Of a stretch of DNA of 64,000 nucleotides, positions 62,660-64,000 are shown piece after piece (position 1 is the first letter of the stretch; each line of letters starts with the position of its first letter). Source of the stretch: Marinilactibacillus sp042660675 (lineage in GTDB: Bacteria > Bacillota > Bacilli > Lactobacillales > Carnobacteriaceae_A); NCBI RefSeq assembly GCF_042660675.1, contig NZ_JBHSUL010000027.1, forward strand, positions 248,001 to 312,000, in the 5' to 3' direction. Both the position numbers and the translations under genes were made by a program. The notes beneath the pieces are model-generated. The model was not told the origin of the DNA. It was given only the letters and a program-made list of their open reading frames with translations, and did no database searches.

Positions 62660-62755
62660 CACATAACACATGGAGGACTGCACTTAGTGCTGCTTCCTTC
62701 CGGACCTGACACGGTTCATACACCCGCCATTGTCATGTGGCCTCTCGGCACTTAT
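62660..62755 (-). ncRNA. ffs: Small SRP RNA (4.5S-like)
   Basis: The minus strand holds the conserved SRP domain IV motif GGTCCGGAAGGAAGCAGCAC, flanked by the GTGTCA and AGTGCAGTCC arms and closed by CACATG/CATGTG. This RNA pairs with Ffh to target membrane proteins. It lies upstream of dnaX, as in many Firmicutes. The ends are approximate. Confidence 0.92.
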
Positions 62756-62803
62756 AAGTATACTATAGAAAGAACAAGATATCCAGTGTAATTTTAAAAA
62801 TTC

Positions 62804-64000
62804 TTAACCTTTGAGCTGGATATTCTCAAAGATCATGCCGCTTTTAGGAGTGGTCGGCATATTCACTAGACTGAATCCACTGTCTTGTTCTGGCAAAGTA
62901 TAGTCGATTTTGTTGACTAGAAAATCCGTCACGATCTCCATTGCGCGAACGGTGTTCCATTCCCCGGGACATCGGTGTCCCGCTGTATAGCTACCGCCAC
63001 CTTGTGCCAGCAGTTTGAACTGAATTTGATCTGTTGGACTCTGGTGCCAGTCACTAAATCGCTCCGGTTTGAACTGATTGGGATTTTCCCATATTCTCGG
63101 ATCATGATTTGTTCCATAGAAGTCAAATATTGCTAACGTATCTTTTTCAAACTGATATCCATTCCATACGAAATCTTTACGCGTAATTGCACCGTTGAAA
63201 GGAAAGAACGGATAATAACGTCTAATTTCTTGAATAAACATGTGCAGATAGTAGGGATTGTCTCCATTGAGCTTCGCTTTTTCTTCTGGAAATTGCTGTA
63301 GTGTCAAGGCTGTAAAGGCAAAATAAAGGGCTATAGCAACTGAAGGTCTAATGACATTCAGTAATTCTACTGAAGCGGTCTTAAGATCCATCTTTTCGCC
63401 ATTTAATTCTTCATGCCATGAAATCTGATAAAGTGCTGTTTCTTCAGCAGGATGTAGTTCGCCTTTTCTGACTTGATCAATCAAATCTGCTATCCATTTT
63501 TCTGCTTTCTTTCTTCCAATACGACCTTCAATATGTCTTTTACTGACCGCAACTGGTGATTCGATCATACTGATTAGTTGTTTTGTACGTTTATCTACTT
63601 CCTTGTCTTTTAGTGGTACGCCACACCATTCACAAGCTGCTTTTGTTAAAACTTTTTGACTTTCTTCGTAGAAGTTGATGGAGTCTTTAACAATCCACTC
63701 TTTAGTAGCTATATATAACTGTTTTTCAACAAGCTTAGCCCATATTTCAATCCGCTCCTTGGACATCAAGTCGAGAAACAATTTTTTACGGTGACGATGT
63801 GCTTCATCATCCAGTTGCTGCACACCACCTTTACCCAGTAAAGTAGCTACTGCCGGTTCCGGTGCTGCCCCTTCTCTTTTAAACTTGTCCTCATCGTAAA
63901 ATAGTTCAGCTGCTTCTTCTCCACCTAATAAAATTGCTTCTTGTCCAAGTAGACGTGTTCTGACTGCATCAGACTGGTAGATTTTCAACCGGTTTGGTAC
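62804..64000 (-). CDS. cypC: CYP152-type fatty-acid peroxygenase, 5' end outside the window
   Basis: A cytochrome P450 that uses H2O2, not NAD(P)H, to hydroxylate fatty acids. The heme-binding loop GGGSYTAGHRCPGEWNT near the C-terminus has the CYP152 pattern. RPSVAIALYFAFTAL matches the R-P-x-V-A segment of the I helix, and ERF in PERFSDW is also present. About 399 residues are inside the window, and the frame stays open to the edge as VPNRLKIYQSD. By comparison with CypC of Bacillus subtilis (recalled), about 25 N-terminal residues lie beyond. The in-frame TTG at 63988 should not be taken as the start. Confidence 0.9.
   Translation of the reverse strand, partial: VPNRLKIYQSDAVRTRLLGQEAILLGGEEAAELFYDEDKFKREGAAPEPAVATLLGKGGVQQLDDEAHRHRKKLFLDLMSKERIEIWAKLVEKQLYIATKEWIVKDSINFYEESQKVLTKAACEWCGVPLKDKEVDKRTKQLISMIESPVAVSKRHIEGRIGRKKAEKWIADLIDQVRKGELHPAEETALYQISWHEELNGEKMDLKTASVELLNVIRPSVAIALYFAFTALTLQQFPEEKAKLNGDNPYYLHMFIQEIRRYYPFFPFNGAITRKDFVWNGYQFEKDTLAIFDFYGTNHDPRIWENPNQFKPERFSDWHQSPTDQIQFKLLAQGGGSYTAGHRCPGEWNTVRAMEIVTDFLVNKIDYTLPEQDSGFSLVNMPTTPKSGMIFENIQLKG

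Noticed and set aside
63988..64000. A true start codon for the P450 at 63988
   Set aside because: That codon is a TTG, the frame continues to the window edge, and the family has about 25 more N-terminal residues.

Overview
The window reads as chromosome of a low-GC Gram-positive bacterium of the Lactobacillales, most likely a Carnobacteriaceae-type lactic acid bacterium (inference). Reasons: AT-rich sequence with strong AGGAGG ribosome sites; H2O2-forming pyruvate oxidase; class Ib NrdHIEF beside anaerobic NrdDG; Rgg- and Mga-type regulators; T-box and TPP riboswitches; and the recR/tmk/holB/yabA housekeeping block of Firmicutes. Nearly all genes lie on the minus strand. No rRNA, tRNA, insertion sequence, prophage or CRISPR array is visible.

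Layout. 0.1-3.8 kb: TraX-like membrane protein with ribokinase, then an Rrf2 regulator, thioredoxin-reductase-like flavoprotein and methyltransferase unit. 3.9-10.6 kb: pyruvate oxidase, a GFA/amidase/DUF2200 run ending in a GNAT relic, a GH1 6-phospho-beta-glucosidase, and an RDD gene broken by a stop codon. 10.9-18.4 kb: a BaiN-like flavoprotein (plus strand), recQ, an ABC-F gene behind a leader-peptide attenuator, and pepF. 18.7-27.0 kb: one arginine operon, argGCJBDFH, behind a T-box whose specifier reads as CGC (Arg). 27.2-32.3 kb: a 2-hydroxyacid dehydrogenase, a lipoprotein, the trmN6-yazA-rsmI trio, and a short-chain dehydrogenase under a TPP riboswitch. 32.3-44.1 kb: an orphan small-RNA unit, a 3179-residue LPXTG adhesin with 21 Cna_B-type domains, and an Mga/AtxA-type regulator broken by a frameshift. 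44.2-48.0 kb: a cysteine-free L32 gene with a Zur-like operator, a lactonase-like metallo-hydrolase, an Rgg regulator broken by an amber codon, and a divergent ABC exporter. 48.1-56.6 kb: an amino-acid permease, nrdDG and nrdHIEF with tandem NrdR boxes. 56.7-62.8 kb: dnaX-ybaB-recR-yaaL, tmk-darA-holB-yabA and the SRP RNA. The window ends inside a CYP152 peroxygenase gene.

How it fits together. Arginine synthesis is one co-transcribed, largely translationally coupled unit sensing charged tRNA-Arg. Aerobic and anaerobic ribonucleotide reductases are adjacent, as suits a facultative anaerobe. Pyruvate oxidase makes the peroxide that CYP152 enzymes use. The block yabA | yabB(trmN6)-yazA-yabC(rsmI), contiguous in Bacillus, is split here by about 25 kb holding the adhesin, broken regulators, exporter and nrd genes, which suggests an insertion or rearrangement. 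Four genes outside the core (GNAT, RDD, Rgg, Mga-like) carry stops or frameshifts, so this part of the genome is either decaying or carries sequence errors. The most notable signals are the adhesin's exact 1122-bp super-repeat, the leader peptide and terminator before the ABC-F gene, the TPP riboswitch on a lone dehydrogenase, the orphan small RNA, and the Zur-like site on the L32 promoter.
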